A stretch of DNA of 64,000 nt from Pseudomonas sp. G34. Its GTDB lineage: Bacteria > Pseudomonadota > Gammaproteobacteria > Pseudomonadales > Pseudomonadaceae. A model generated the notes under the pieces. That model was given only the letters and a program-made list of their open reading frames with translations, did no database searches and was not told where the DNA came from. Location of the stretch: NCBI RefSeq assembly GCF_031119625.1, contig NZ_JAVHZV010000018.1, positions 1-64,000 on the forward strand, given 5' to 3'. This document shows positions 18,798 through 27,605 of the stretch, in pieces. The translations under genes and the position numbers were made by a program. Every line of letters begins with the position of its first letter. Positions within the stretch are counted from its first letter, which is position 1.

Positions 18798-19967
18798 TCA
18801 CGCCGAAGGCCGGCGCGGGCCCTTGCGCATCGACCAGGCCAGCAGCACCATCACCACCGCCATGCCCGTCAGCACCATGAACGGCACCTGGTAGGTGCCC
18901 GACAGATCCCGCGCCAGGCCGCTGAGCACCGGGCTCAGGCACGCCACGCTGTAGCCCGAGCCGAGCATCATCGCCGTCCAGCGACTGACTGCCATGGGCG
19001 AGCCGGCCTCGTAGATGGGCAGCAACAACGACAGCGCGAAGGAGCCGCTCATGCCGAAACCCAGGGTCAACGCCCAGAATTCCGGGATGAAGGTGGGCAC
19101 GAAGGTGATCATGCTCAGGCTGACCAGGGTCAGGGAGCCGCAGGCGACCATCAGCAGGTAGCGGTTCATGCGCTGCACCAGCATTGGCAGCACGAAGGAA
19201 CTGGGCAAGCCCATCAGCATGGCCAGGCTGAACAGCGTGTTGCTGTGCATCGCCGACAGGCCCGCCTCCTGGTAGCGCGCCACCGTCCAGGTCGCCACGG
19301 CGTAGAACAGGCCGGCCTGCAGAGCGAAGTAGGCACTGATCAACCAGGCCCGCCCTTCGCGCCAGGGCAAGCCGGCGGAAGCGTCTTCGCTGCTCAGTGG
19401 TTCGGCGTGCTGCTTGGGCAGACAGCACCAGATCACCACGGCCAATATCGCCGGCAGCGCCCAGACGGCCAGGCCATAGCTCCAGTCATCGCCAAACAGC
19501 TGGGCAACCGGCATGGTCAATACCACGCCGATGGCGCCGCCAACGGCCATGCTCAGCGAATACCAGGCCAGCACCTGGCCCATGCGCCCGGCGAAATGGC
19601 GCTTGATGAAGCCCGACAGCAAAGGCCCGGCAATGGCGATGGCGGCACCCAGCAGCACCGCGCTGCCGACCAGCATCGTGCTGGAGTGGCCAACCAGGCG
19701 CAGCGTCAGCGCCACGGCAATGGCGCCCAGGCACAGGGTAATGGTGCGTTCCAGGCCAAGGCGCACCGCCAGCCGGGGCGCGAGCGGCGCCAGCAGGCCC
19801 ATGCACAACACCGGCAGCGCGGTGGTCAGGCTGATAAAGCCGCGGCTCAGGGACAGTTCCTGAGCGATGCGTTCGATAAGCGGCGCCAGCGAGGTAATGC
19901 CGGGTCGCAGGTTCACCGCAGCGACCACCAGGGCCAGCAGCAGCAAAGCGCGGGAGACGGGTTTCAC
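18798..19967 (-). CDS. MFS transporter, CynX/NimT type
   Basis: The 389-residue inner-membrane protein has 12 predicted helices and starts with the subfamily signature AAVNLRPGITSLAPLI (about residues 16-31), the N-x-R-P motif of CynX-like cyanate/nitroimidazole-family exporters. LSRGFISLTTALPVLCMG and ERTITLCLGAIAVAL follow as helices 2 and 3. The substrate cannot be read from the sequence, and no cynS cyanase gene is adjacent. A single-gene unit is likely, with REP elements upstream. Confidence 0.85.
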   Translation of the reverse strand: MKPVSRALLLLALVVAAVNLRPGITSLAPLIERIAQELSLSRGFISLTTALPVLCMGLLAPLAPRLAVRLGLERTITLCLGAIAVALTLRLVGHSSTMLVGSAVLLGAAIAIAGPLLSGFIKRHFAGRMGQVLAWYSLSMAVGGAIGVVLTMPVAQLFGDDWSYGLAVWALPAILAVVIWCCLPKQHAEPLSSEDASAGLPWREGRAWLISAYFALQAGLFYAVATWTVARYQEAGLSAMHSNTLFSLAMLMGLPSSFVLPMLVQRMNRYLLMVACGSLTLVSLSMITFVPTFIPEFWALTLGFGMSGSFALSLLLPIYEAGSPMAVSRWTAMMLGSGYSVACLSPVLSGLARDLSGTYQVPFMVLTGMAVVMVLLAWSMRKGPRRPSA

Positions 19968-20092
19968 ACGAGTTCCTGATCAGGTGGCCAGGTTTAGCCG
20001 AGGCGGCAACCCTACTCGTGCGTTTCGATTAGGGCAAGCGTGACCGCGTGCTTGACTGCAACGTGGCGGAAGCGGACATCGGTGCAGTACCT

Positions 20093-20139
20093 GTGGGAGC
20101 GGGCCATGCCCGCGATTCGCGCGCATGGCGCGCTCCCAC
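20093..20139. repeat. Inverted pair of REP elements (GCGGGC type)
   Basis: GTGGGAGCGGGCCATGCCCG at 20093 is followed, in opposite orientation, by CGCGCGCATGGCGCGCTCCC ending at about 20139. The pair forms a BIME-like unit. Confidence 0.85.
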
Positions 20140-20191
20140 AATGGATCGTTGACGGTTGCCTTTGCCCGGGCAAGCGGCCGTTCGCGAACTC

Positions 20192-20260
20192 GTGGGAGGG
20201 GCTTTAGCCCCGAGCTCTTTGTTTGCCTTGAAAAAGACTCGAGGCTAAAGCCTCTCCCAC
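20192..20260. repeat. Inverted pair of GTGGGAGGGGCTTTAGCCCC-type repeats
   Basis: GTGGGAGGGGCTTTAGCCCC at 20192 is matched by the inverted copy TCGAGGCTAAAGCCTCTCCC up to 20260. This is a second REP class with the same GTGGGAG head but a GGGGCTTTAGCCCC palindrome. Confidence 0.85.
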
Positions 20261-20386
20261 AAAAGCACCATGCCCACCGTCCGCTTCTGCCTTATTGCAG
20301 TCGATTTCACGATGGCTTCCACGCTCCAGCGTGGTAGCTCAGGCCAAGGCGCTCCGGCCGCGCGCGGCATCAGCTGGTGAACAGGT

Positions 20387-21214
20387 TCAAGGCGTCTTCG
20401 CTTCGCGTTGCCCGGCAGCCTTGGCGCGCATCTTCTCGCACATCAGGGTCATCTCGTCATACAGCAGCTGCGGGTTCTTCTGCTTCAGCGCCCAGGCCTG
20501 GCGGCCCTGCTCGTGGGGCAGGATCATGAACTCGCCGGCGGCCACCGCCTGGAAGATATAGTCGGCAATGAACTCGGCGTTGATCGGCGAGCTTTCCAGC
20601 AACTTGCCGACCTGGGCCTTCATGGCTGGCGTCGGCCCGCGGAAGGAATCAAGCAGGTTGGTCTGGAAGAACGACGGACACACCACGTGCACGCCGACCT
20701 GCAGGGGCTTGAGCTCGGCCAGTAAGCTTTCCGACAGCGCCACCACACCGGCCTTGGCGACGTTGTAGTTGCTCATGCCCGGGCCCTGCATCAGCGCCGC
20801 CATGGAGGCGATATTGACGATGCGCCCACGGCTGCGTTCGAGCAGCGGCAGGAACGCCTTGCAGCCCTTGACCACGCCCATCAGGTTGATCGACAACTGC
20901 CAGTCCCAGTCCTCGAGCGACAGCTCGGCAAAGAAGCCACCCGAGGCCACGCCGGCGTTGTTGATGATGATGTCGATGCCGCCGAACTTCTCTTCGCAGG
21001 CCTGCGCCAGGGCGGTCAACTGGCTGTAGTCACGCACGTCGCAGCGCAGGGTGAAACCGTCGCCGCCCGCCTCGCGCACCAGGCGCAGGGTTTCCGCCAG
21101 CCCTGCATCGTTGACGTCCGACAGCGCCAGGCGCCAGCCCTCGCGCGCCCAGCGCAGTGCCAGTTCGCGCCCCAAGCCGGATCCGGCCCCCGTGATCATC
21201 ATGCGATTGCTCAT
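20387..21214 (-). CDS. Short-chain dehydrogenase/reductase (classical SDR)
   Basis: This 275-residue NAD(P)-dependent oxidoreductase has the cofactor motif TGAGSGLG (about residues 8-15), NNAG (about 89-92), the catalytic Ser in NIASMAALM and the catalytic pair in YNVAK (about 156-160). The Asp in SDVND after beta-2 suggests NAD(H) preference. I chose ATG 21214, which has GCAGG at ribosome-site distance, over an upstream TTG. The substrate is unknown. The C-terminal extension ending in an Arg/Lys-rich tail is longer than in minimal SDRs. Confidence 0.85.
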   Translation of the reverse strand: MSNRMMITGAGSGLGRELALRWAREGWRLALSDVNDAGLAETLRLVREAGGDGFTLRCDVRDYSQLTALAQACEEKFGGIDIIINNAGVASGGFFAELSLEDWDWQLSINLMGVVKGCKAFLPLLERSRGRIVNIASMAALMQGPGMSNYNVAKAGVVALSESLLAELKPLQVGVHVVCPSFFQTNLLDSFRGPTPAMKAQVGKLLESSPINAEFIADYIFQAVAAGEFMILPHEQGRQAWALKQKNPQLLYDEMTLMCEKMRAKAAGQREAKTP

Positions 21215-21338
21215 GCTCAACCTGCCCTGCTGGCCAATGAAAGACAGCCCGAGTGTAGCGAAGGCGCAGGCGCCTCCCAGCCATCATCAGCTTGTTGAAT
21301 GGGCGCACCGCGGGGTGGGTATGGCGCAGATTCGCTGG

Positions 21339-21370
21339 CCCCGGGTGTCGCTGCGCTCGACCCGGGCTAC
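21339..21370. repeat. CCCGGG-type dispersed repeat
   Basis: CCCCGGGTGTCGCTGCGCTC followed by GACCCGGGCTAC is nearly identical to the copy at 16805. It lies just past the 3' end of the IclR gene. Confidence 0.75.
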
Positions 21371-21381
21371 GCGGTGGATGG

Positions 21382-22221
21382 CTACTGGAACAGGCGGCTG
21401 CTCAGTTCGTGGCTGGCTTCCAGCAGGATCGGCAGGAAGCGGTTCTCCAGCTCCTGGCGGGACACGCGGCCCACGTGGGTGCCGACGTTGAGGGCCGCCA
21501 GCACCTGGCCGGCGGAGTCCTTGAGCGGCACGGCAATGGAGCGCAGGCTGACTTCCAGCTCCTGGTCGATGATCACCCAGCCCTGGCGGCGGATCTCTTC
21601 GATATTGGCGCGCAGGTCTTGCGGGGTATGCAGGGTGCGGCTGGTTTTCACCTGCAGATCCGCGTGGCTCAGGTAATCGTCCAGCGCCGCGTCATCCAGC
21701 GCGGCCAGCAGGATACGGCCCATCGAGGTGCAATACGCCGGCAGGCGGCTGCCCACGCTCAGGTCAACCGAAATCAGCCGCTGCGGCGTCGCCGAGCGCG
21801 CGATATAGAGAATCTCGTCGCCCTCCAGCGTGGCCATCGAACAGGCCTCGTGCAGCTGCTCGCTGAGACGGTCGAGAATCGGCTGCGCGGTAACGGCCAT
21901 CGGCGTGGACGACAGGTACGCGTGGCCCAGGGTCAGCACCTTGGGCAGCAGCGAGTAGACCCGCCCATCGGTGGTCACATAGCCGAGCTTCATCAGGGTG
22001 TGCAGGCAACGGCGCACCGCCGCCCGGGGGATCTCGGTGCGGTGGCTGATCTGGGCGATGGTCAGGTGGCGCTTGCGCTCCTGAAAGGCATGAATCACCG
22101 CCAGGCCGCGGGCCAGCGAGGTCATGAAATTGGGGTCGCCGGTAAAGGCTTCGATGCGCTTGGCCGGCGAGGCGATGATCGGCGGGGCCATGGAACTGGG
22201 CACGGAACGGGATTCGGGCAT
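21382..22221 (-). CDS. pcaR: IclR-family regulator, PcaR/PcaU/PobR group
   Basis: The 279-residue regulator has an N-terminal winged helix (SLARGLAVIHAFQERKRHLT at about residues 34-53, then AQISHRTEIPRAAVRRCLHTL) and a C-terminal IclR effector domain with CSMATLEGDEILYIARS and LPAYCTSMGRILLAAL. These match the beta-ketoadipate-pathway branch, which responds to beta-ketoadipate. I chose the ATG at 22221; the longer frame from 22494 would cross the operator and the upstream terminator. A perfect inverted repeat GCGATTATCGAAC / GTTCGATAATCGC lies 29-58 bases upstream, close to the published PcaR box, which supports autoregulation. No pca catabolic genes are in the window. Confidence 0.82.
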   Translation of the reverse strand: MPESRSVPSSMAPPIIASPAKRIEAFTGDPNFMTSLARGLAVIHAFQERKRHLTIAQISHRTEIPRAAVRRCLHTLMKLGYVTTDGRVYSLLPKVLTLGHAYLSSTPMAVTAQPILDRLSEQLHEACSMATLEGDEILYIARSATPQRLISVDLSVGSRLPAYCTSMGRILLAALDDAALDDYLSHADLQVKTSRTLHTPQDLRANIEEIRRQGWVIIDQELEVSLRSIAVPLKDSAGQVLAALNVGTHVGRVSRQELENRFLPILLEASHELSSRLFQ

Positions 22222-22249
22222 GGCACTGTCACTCGTCCAGAGGGTATGC

Positions 22250-22279
22250 GCGATTATCGAACTGCGGTTCGATAATCGC
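22250..22279. promoter_or_regulatory. Probable PcaR operator (perfect 13-bp inverted repeat)
   Basis: GCGATTATCGAAC at 22250-22262 and GTTCGATAATCGC at 22267-22279 are exact reverse complements with a 4-base spacer. The right arm matches the known P. putida PcaR box (GTTCGATAATCGCAC) at all positions of its first 13 bases. It lies just upstream of the regulator gene. Confidence 0.75.
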
Positions 22280-22355
22280 AAGACGACGAACAGCCAAAGC
22301 CTGTGCGCTCGCCCAGAAGCTAAACGGCGTAGTAGCACGCGAAATGGGCAGCAGA

Positions 22356-22390
22356 AAGCAAACCGCCCTGGGACAAGGTCTCCAGGGCGG
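22356..22390 (-). terminator. Rho-independent terminator of the ccm operon
   Basis: CCGCCCTGG at 22363-22371 pairs with CCAGGGCGG at 22382-22390. On the minus strand the hairpin is followed by the T-rich TTTGCTTTC. It lies 44 bases after the lipoprotein stop. Confidence 0.75.
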
Positions 22391-22433
22391 CTCGATTTAT
22401 CGGTGCGATGCTGCGTACTTGAGTAGCGACGCC

Positions 22434-22784
22434 CTACTGCGCATGATGGCGATACAGGGCTGGCGGCACGCCGGTGCTGTCCACCGGCTGCCACGGGCCT
22501 TGCAGGGTGCCGGCCCAGCTCCAGCCGTCCTGCCAGCGGTAGAAGGTGCGCTCGCGGTAGTAGGTGTTGCGCTCGGAGTCGATCTGGTAGACACCCAGCG
22601 TGCCATTCCAGTGGCTGGAGACGCCCGGTGGCGGCGCGAAGCGTGGGTGGGATTTGCTCACCGGCGGCGAACCGGCGGAGCCCGATGGGCCGCCATCGGG
22701 GCTACCGGGCGCCGGGCTGTGCAAGGTACAGCCGGCAAGGCTCAACAAAGTGGCTGCCACGGCAGCGGAAATCAGTCTGTTCAT
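22434..22784 (-). CDS. Small putative lipoprotein at the end of the ccm operon
   Basis: The 116-residue product has a type II signal peptide with lipobox LSLAGC (cysteine at residue 19), then a Gly/Ser/Pro-rich tether to about residue 50. A compact domain rich in Trp and Tyr follows (SSHWNGTLGVYQIDS, YYRERTFYRW and GPWQPVDSTG). Asn/Leu after the Cys suggests outer-membrane placement. The start codon overlaps the ccmI stop as ATGA, so it is translated with the ccm genes. Whether it serves cytochrome c maturation is not known; I do not recognise the family. Confidence 0.75.
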   Translation of the reverse strand: MNRLISAAVAATLLSLAGCTLHSPAPGSPDGGPSGSAGSPPVSKSHPRFAPPPGVSSHWNGTLGVYQIDSERNTYYRERTFYRWQDGWSWAGTLQGPWQPVDSTGVPPALYRHHAQ

Positions 22785-23986
22785 GGTGGTGTGCCGTCAG
22801 GGCTATCGATGACAAGGCGTTGCACGTCCTGGGTGCTGCTGGCCAGCGGTTGCCCCTGGCCGATCCACTCGCCGCTCTTTGCATCGCCGGCGCGCGAAAT
22901 GCGCGCTACCAGTTGAACCTGGTCGAACGCGGAAAGTTTCAGTTGCGGCATCATCGCATCGCTGTCGGACAGGCTGACCGTGGCCGGCAGCTCGGCCACG
23001 GTCAGGCGCTTGACCGCCAACGGCATCGGCGGCCCGGAAGCGGCGCGGGCAAAGACGAACACCGCATCGCCGGACTGCACCTTGCCACGCAGCGCCGGCG
23101 CCAGCTCGACGCGCACCTGCAGGCCAGCCGCTTGCGGCTGAGCGGTGCTGACCTCACCGCCCTGGGAGCCCAGCTCCTGGCGGGCGCGCTCGATACCGCC
23201 GGCAATTGCCTGGCGTGAGGGGTCGCCCTCGGGCAGCACGGCCACCAGGCGCTCCCAGTAGCCGATGGCATCGGCGAAACGCTGCTCCTCATAGGCGGCG
23301 ATGCCCAGCAGGCCCAGGCTGGTCACCTCCTCCGGGTCCGCTTTCAAGGCTTCGCTGGTCAGGGCCTCCAGCTGCGGGCTCCACTGTTTGTCGGCGGCAA
23401 AATACAGCGCCTGAGCCCATTGCCCGAGCAGCTCCGGTTCACGGCCGGCTACCTTGACCGCCTGCCCGAAGGCACGCGCCGCATCGGCGGCGCGCTGCTG
23501 GGCCATGTAGCTGCGGCCGAGAAAGTACCAACCCTCGGCCGACTCTGGATTGTTCTGCACGGCCTGCTCCAGGCGCGTGGTCATCTCCTCGATGCTGCGC
23601 GGCTCGGCCGCCAGGGTGCGCGCCTGCTCGACCTGGTCGATAGCGCCCCATTGCTGGTACAGCAGCACCGCCAAAACTGGGATCAGCACCACCGCCAGCA
23701 GCGGCACGGCGCGGCCGAGACGACGGCCCTGGCGGGCTTCGCTGCCTTCGGTGTCGGCCAGCAACTCGCGGGCGGCTTCGTCGCGCGCCGTCTGCAGTTG
23801 CGTGGCATCCAGCGTGCCGGCCAGGTGCTGCTGCTCCACCTCGCGCAAACGCTCCTGATAGAGGGTGACGTTGAGGGCAGTACGATCTTCCTCGGCCTGT
23901 ACCTTGCGCCCGCGCAGCAACGGGATAAGCAGAAAACTCACGGCGAGCAGACACAACAGGCCGGCGGACAACCAGAATTCGATCAT
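22781..23986 (-). CDS. ccmI: Cytochrome c maturation protein CcmI
   Basis: CcmI holds apocytochrome c for heme ligation by CcmF/CcmH. At 401 residues it has the bipartite layout: two N-terminal helices (about residues 4-22 and 96-114) flanking a cytosolic loop with a leucine-zipper-like segment (LNVTLYQERLREVEQQ), then a periplasmic TPR domain containing AEGWYFLGRSYMAQQR. The C-terminal region LQVRVELAPALRGKV matches the CcmI globular domain. It overlaps ccmH by 4 bases. Confidence 0.93.
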   Translation of the reverse strand: MIEFWLSAGLLCLLAVSFLLIPLLRGRKVQAEEDRTALNVTLYQERLREVEQQHLAGTLDATQLQTARDEAARELLADTEGSEARQGRRLGRAVPLLAVVLIPVLAVLLYQQWGAIDQVEQARTLAAEPRSIEEMTTRLEQAVQNNPESAEGWYFLGRSYMAQQRAADAARAFGQAVKVAGREPELLGQWAQALYFAADKQWSPQLEALTSEALKADPEEVTSLGLLGIAAYEEQRFADAIGYWERLVAVLPEGDPSRQAIAGGIERARQELGSQGGEVSTAQPQAAGLQVRVELAPALRGKVQSGDAVFVFARAASGPPMPLAVKRLTVAELPATVSLSDSDAMMPQLKLSAFDQVQLVARISRAGDAKSGEWIGQGQPLASSTQDVQRLVIDSPDGTPP

Positions 23987-24468
23987 GGGGCCTTCTTATC
24001 CTCAGGCGTCTGCTCGAGCAGTTGCGCCAGACGTTGCTGTTCATCGCTCGACAGGCCAGTAGCGGCCACGCCGCCGCCCTTGCGACGGCGCAGCACGATC
24101 ACCCCAAGCAGCACGAAGCCGCCGACCAGCAAGGCCGCCGGGCCATACCAGAGCAACAGGGTGCGACCGCTGACAGGTGGTTTGTAGAGCACGAAGTCGC
24201 CATAGCGGGCGACCAGGTAATCGATGATCTGCGCGTTGCTCTCGCCGGCCTCGAGCTTGCGGTAGATCTCGGCGCGCAGGTCCATGGCGATCGGCGCGTC
24301 GGAATCGGCGATGTTCTGGTTCTGGCATTTCGGGCAACGCAGCTCTTCGGTGAGCTGGCGGTAGCGGGCGCGTTCGGCTTCGCTGGCGAACTCGTAGGTA
24401 TCGATGGCCGCCTGGGCAACGCCACCCAGCGCCAGCAGCAGAACCAGGCCGCTCAGCAGGCGCATCAT
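23983..24468 (-). CDS. ccmH: Cytochrome c maturation protein CcmH
   Basis: This 161-residue membrane-anchored thiol protein reduces the apocytochrome CxxCH disulfide and helps heme ligation. It has a cleavable signal (ending near VAQA), the redox motif LRCPKCQNQNIADSDAPIA (cysteines at about residues 44 and 47), and a C-terminal helix pair anchor with LLLWYGPAALLVGGFVLLG. I chose ATG 24468, which overlaps the ccmG stop (ATGATG; the second ATG at 24465 is also possible). Confidence 0.93.
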   Translation of the reverse strand: MMRLLSGLVLLLALGGVAQAAIDTYEFASEAERARYRQLTEELRCPKCQNQNIADSDAPIAMDLRAEIYRKLEAGESNAQIIDYLVARYGDFVLYKPPVSGRTLLLWYGPAALLVGGFVLLGVIVLRRRKGGGVAATGLSSDEQQRLAQLLEQTPEDKKAP

Positions 24469-25001
24469 TGGTCCGCCTCGTCGACCATCTGCTGGTACAG
24501 CGGCGCCAGCTTCTCGCGCCAGATCGCCTCGTCGATCACGCCGACGAACTTGTGCCGGATGATGCCCTTGGCGTCGACGAAGAAGGTTTCCGGTGCGCCG
24601 TACACGCCAAGGTCGAGGCCCAGGGTGCCCTTGGGGTCGCTGATATTGAGCTGATACGGGTCGTGGAATTCGCCCAGCCATTTCTGCGCGGCGGCGTTGT
24701 CGTCCTTGTAGTTGACGCCATGGATGGTCACGCCCAGGGCGGCCAACTTGTTGAGCACCGGGTGCTCGACCTTGCAGGCCACGCACCAGGTGGCCCAGAC
24801 GTTGACCAGCGAGGGCTTGCCCAGCAGGTTTTCTTGGGTGATCAACTGATCGCCCTCCACCGCCGGCAATGAGAATGCCGGAAAGGGTTTGTCTATCAGC
24901 GCCGACGGCAGCTCGGACGGGTCGAGAAACAACCCGCGATAGAGAAATACCGCCACGCCGAGAAAGATCACCAGCGGTAGCAACAGGATCAGTCGTCTCA
25001 T
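24465..25001 (-). CDS. ccmG: Thiol:disulfide interchange protein CcmG/DsbE
   Basis: This periplasmic thioredoxin-fold reductant keeps apocytochrome cysteines reduced. At 178 residues it has an N-terminal anchor helix (about residues 4-22), the active site WATWCVACKVEHP (Cys about 71 and 74) and the cis-proline region GAPETFFVD. The acidic Glu in the segment after the active site fits the CcmG subgroup. It overlaps ccmF and ccmH by 4 bases. Confidence 0.95.
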   Translation of the reverse strand: MRRLILLLPLVIFLGVAVFLYRGLFLDPSELPSALIDKPFPAFSLPAVEGDQLITQENLLGKPSLVNVWATWCVACKVEHPVLNKLAALGVTIHGVNYKDDNAAAQKWLGEFHDPYQLNISDPKGTLGLDLGVYGAPETFFVDAKGIIRHKFVGVIDEAIWREKLAPLYQQMVDEADQ

Positions 25002-26971
25002 GCCTGTGTCTCCTGCAGGCCAAGCGCGTCACGCACGCGGGTCTTGACCTTGATCCGGTAGCGCTTGTCGGCAGCGGCGAGAAAGCCGCCGAAGCCCATC
25101 ATCAGGGCGCCCAGCCAGATCCAGCGAACGAAGGGTTTGATATGGATGCGTACCGCCCAGGCGCCCTGCCCCAGCGGCTCGCCGAGGGCGACGAAGAGGT
25201 CGCGGGTCAGCCCGGCGTCGATACCCGCTTCGGTCATCACCGATTGCTGCACGGTATACAGGCGTTTTTCCGGGTGCAGCACGGCGATCTGCCGCTCGCC
25301 GTCGAAGATGCGCACCGTGCCGCGGTCGGAGATGAAGTTCGGCCCTTCATGATGCGCCGCCCCTTCGAACACGAAGCGGTAGCCGCCCAGTTCCACCGCC
25401 TCGCCCGGCGCCATGCGCAGGTCGCGCTCGAAGCTGCCAAGGCTGGTGAGGACTACCCCCAACGCGCAGACCGCCAGGCCCAGGTGCGCCAGCTGCATGC
25501 CCCAGTAGCTGCGGCCCAGGCTGGTCATGCCCTTGAAAAAGCCTTTGTGGCGGGTCTTGTCCTGAATGTCGCGCAGCCCGGCCAGAACCACCCACGCGGC
25601 CAGCAGGCAGACGCCAAGCACCGCCCAATGGAAATCGCCCCACGCCAGGCTGGCCAGCAATGCCAGCATCACGCTGGCGACCAGCACCGGTGCGAGCATA
25701 CCGAGCAGCCAGCGCAGCGGCGTGTCTTTCCAGCGCACCAGCACACCAACCGCGAGCACGGCCATCAACAGCCCCATCAGCGGCACGAACAGCGCGTTGA
25801 AATACGGCGGGCCGACCGACAGCTTGGCGCCGCTCAGGGCATCGAGCACCAGCGGATACAGGGTGCCGAGCAGGATCATCGAAGCCGCCACCACCAGAAT
25901 CAGGTTGTTGGCCAGCAGCAGGGTTTCCCGCGACCACAGGCCAAAGCCGACCTGGCTGCGCACCACCGGCGCACGCAGGCCGAACAGGGTCAGCGAGCCG
26001 CCGACCACCAGCAGCAGGAAGGCGAGAATGAACACCCCGCGCTCCGGGTCGCTGGCAAAGGCGTGTACCGAGGTCAGCACGCCGGAGCGCACCAGGAAGG
26101 TACCGAGCAGGCTGAGGGAGAACGCGGCGATAGCCAGCAGCACCGTCCAGCTTTTGAACACGCCGCGTTTTTCGGTCACGGCCAGCGAGTGGATCAACGC
26201 CGTGCCGACCAGCCAGGGCATGAACGAGGCATTCTCCACCGGATCCCAGAACCACCAGCCGCCCCAGCCCAGCTCGTAATACGCCCACCAGGAGCCCAGG
26301 GCGATGCCGATGCCGAGAAAGGCCCAGGCGACGATGGTCCAGGGTCGTGACCAGCGCGCCCAGGCGGCGTCCAGCTTGCCGCCGAGCAGCGCGGCGATGG
26401 CGAAGGCGAAGGCCACCGAGAAGCCCACGTAGCCCATGTACAGCATCGGCGGGTGGATGATCAGGCCGAAATCCTGCAACAGCGGGTTGAGGTCGCGACC
26501 ATCGGCCGGCACGTTGGGCAGCAGGCGGGTGAAGGGGTTGGAGGTGACGATCAGGAACAGCAGGAAGCCGACGCTGATGATGCCCATCACCCCCAGCACC
26601 CGGGCGAGCATCTCCTCGGGCAGCTGCCGCGAGAAGATCGCCACGGCAAAGGTCCAGCCGCCGAGAATCAAGGCCCAGAGCAGCAGCGAGCCTTCGTGGG
26701 CGCCCCATACCGCGCTGAACTTGTAGTACCAGGGCAGCGCGGTGTTGGAGTTCTGCGCCACGTAGGCCACGGAGAAGTCATCGACCATGAAGGAGTACGT
26801 CAGGCAGGCGAAGGCGAACACCAGAAAGGCGAACTGTCCCCAGGCCGCCGGTTGCGCCAGGCTCATCCACTGGCGATCGCCGCGCCAGGCACCCATCAAC
26901 GGCAACGTGGACTGCACCAGGGCCAGGCACAGCGCCAGAATCATCGCCAGGTGGCCGAGTTCGGGAATCAT
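24998..26971 (-). CDS. ccmF: Heme lyase subunit CcmF
   Basis: The large inner-membrane protein joins heme to apocytochrome c. At 657 residues it has about 15 helices and the tryptophan-rich WWD domain [19 protein letters not shown] near residue 237, flanked by conserved heme-ligand histidines (in [13 protein letters not shown] and [14 protein letters not shown]). It starts [14 protein letters not shown], as is usual, and overlaps ccmE by 4 bases. Confidence 0.96.
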   Translation of the reverse strand: MIPELGHLAMILALCLALVQSTLPLMGAWRGDRQWMSLAQPAAWGQFAFLVFAFACLTYSFMVDDFSVAYVAQNSNTALPWYYKFSAVWGAHEGSLLLWALILGGWTFAVAIFSRQLPEEMLARVLGVMGIISVGFLLFLIVTSNPFTRLLPNVPADGRDLNPLLQDFGLIIHPPMLYMGYVGFSVAFAFAIAALLGGKLDAAWARWSRPWTIVAWAFLGIGIALGSWWAYYELGWGGWWFWDPVENASFMPWLVGTALIHSLAVTEKRGVFKSWTVLLAIAAFSLSLLGTFLVRSGVLTSVHAFASDPERGVFILAFLLLVVGGSLTLFGLRAPVVRSQVGFGLWSRETLLLANNLILVVAASMILLGTLYPLVLDALSGAKLSVGPPYFNALFVPLMGLLMAVLAVGVLVRWKDTPLRWLLGMLAPVLVASVMLALLASLAWGDFHWAVLGVCLLAAWVVLAGLRDIQDKTRHKGFFKGMTSLGRSYWGMQLAHLGLAVCALGVVLTSLGSFERDLRMAPGEAVELGGYRFVFEGAAHHEGPNFISDRGTVRIFDGERQIAVLHPEKRLYTVQQSVMTEAGIDAGLTRDLFVALGEPLGQGAWAVRIHIKPFVRWIWLGALMMGFGGFLAAADKRYRIKVKTRVRDALGLQETQA

Positions 26972-27432
26972 CGCGCGGCCTCCCCGGTTTTCTCGTATTG
27001 CTTGCTCATGCCACTCTGCTCCAAAGCCTGCTTGACCTCGGGCGGCATGTAGTTCTCGTCGTGCTTGGCCAGCACTTCGTCGGCCTGCAGGATGCCGCCG
27101 TCGTCGACCCTGCCCATGGCGACGATGCCCTGCCCCTCGCGAAACAGATCCGGCAGGATGCCATGGAAGCGAATGGTCACCCGCGCTACGTAGTCGGTGA
27201 CCACGAAGTCGGTCTGCAGCGAATCACTGGAGCGCTTCACCGAGCCTTTTTCCACCATACCGCCGGCGCGAATGCGGGTATCGAGCGGCGCCTCGCCGTT
27301 GGCGATCTGGGTGGGGGTGTAGAACAGATTGATGTTCTGCTGCAGGGCGCTGAGGGCCAGCGCCACGGCGATACCGACGCCGGCAACGATGGCCAGCACG
27401 ATAAACAGGCGCTTCTTGCGAACGGCGTTCAA
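26968..27432 (-). CDS. ccmE: Heme chaperone CcmE
   Basis: CcmE carries heme covalently in the periplasm between CcmC and CcmF. It has 154 residues with an N-terminal anchor ([19 protein letters not shown]), an OB-fold core and the heme-binding histidine in [14 protein letters not shown] (about residue 125). The start is a TTG at 27432 that overlaps the ccmD stop (TGATTG arrangement); the conserved MNxxRKKR N-terminus follows at once, and no ATG is available. Confidence 0.95.
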   Translation of the reverse strand: MNAVRKKRLFIVLAIVAGVGIAVALALSALQQNINLFYTPTQIANGEAPLDTRIRAGGMVEKGSVKRSSDSLQTDFVVTDYVARVTIRFHGILPDLFREGQGIVAMGRVDDGGILQADEVLAKHDENYMPPEVKQALEQSGMSKQYEKTGEAAR

Positions 27433-27605
27433 CGTGACTCCTCCCGGCGCATACGGCGCGCCTCATCCTGCAGGTAACGGCGTTTGGCCTGCAGCGGCAA
27501 CAGCACATTGAGCACCAGCACCACCAGGCAGATGCCGTAGGCCGACCAGACGTAAGCGCCGTGGTTGCCCATGGCGAGAAAGTCGGCGAATGACGCGAAA
27601 CTCAT
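27429..27605 (-). CDS. ccmD: Small membrane protein CcmD
   Basis: This 58-residue single-helix protein stabilises the CcmABC-CcmE complex. The translation opens [20 protein letters not shown], has one helix (about residues 19-37, [16 protein letters not shown]) and a positively charged cytosolic tail ([15 protein letters not shown]). The G-x-H-x-x-Y-V-W motif is typical. The ATG at 27605 overlaps the ccmC stop and the TGA overlaps the ccmE start, so it fills the gap between them exactly. Confidence 0.93.
   Translation of the reverse strand: MSFASFADFLAMGNHGAYVWSAYGICLVVLVLNVLLPLQAKRRYLQDEARRMRREESR

Larger units (their letters stand above)
19968..20386. other. Repeat-filled gap with four REP-type palindromes
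   Basis: About 420 bases between the MFS and SDR genes without a coding sequence. Two inverted pairs of REP-like elements occupy 20093-20139 and 20192-20260. The rest shows nothing I can name. Confidence 0.7.

Noticed and set aside
22222..22494. Extended N-terminus of the IclR gene from 22494
   Set aside because: It would cross the operator, the ccm terminator and the end of the lipoprotein gene.
24869..26350. Long plus-strand open frame of 493 codons opposite ccmF
   Set aside because: Gly/Gln/His/Arg-rich translation with no motif, entirely antisense to a well-supported ccmF; an artefact of high GC.
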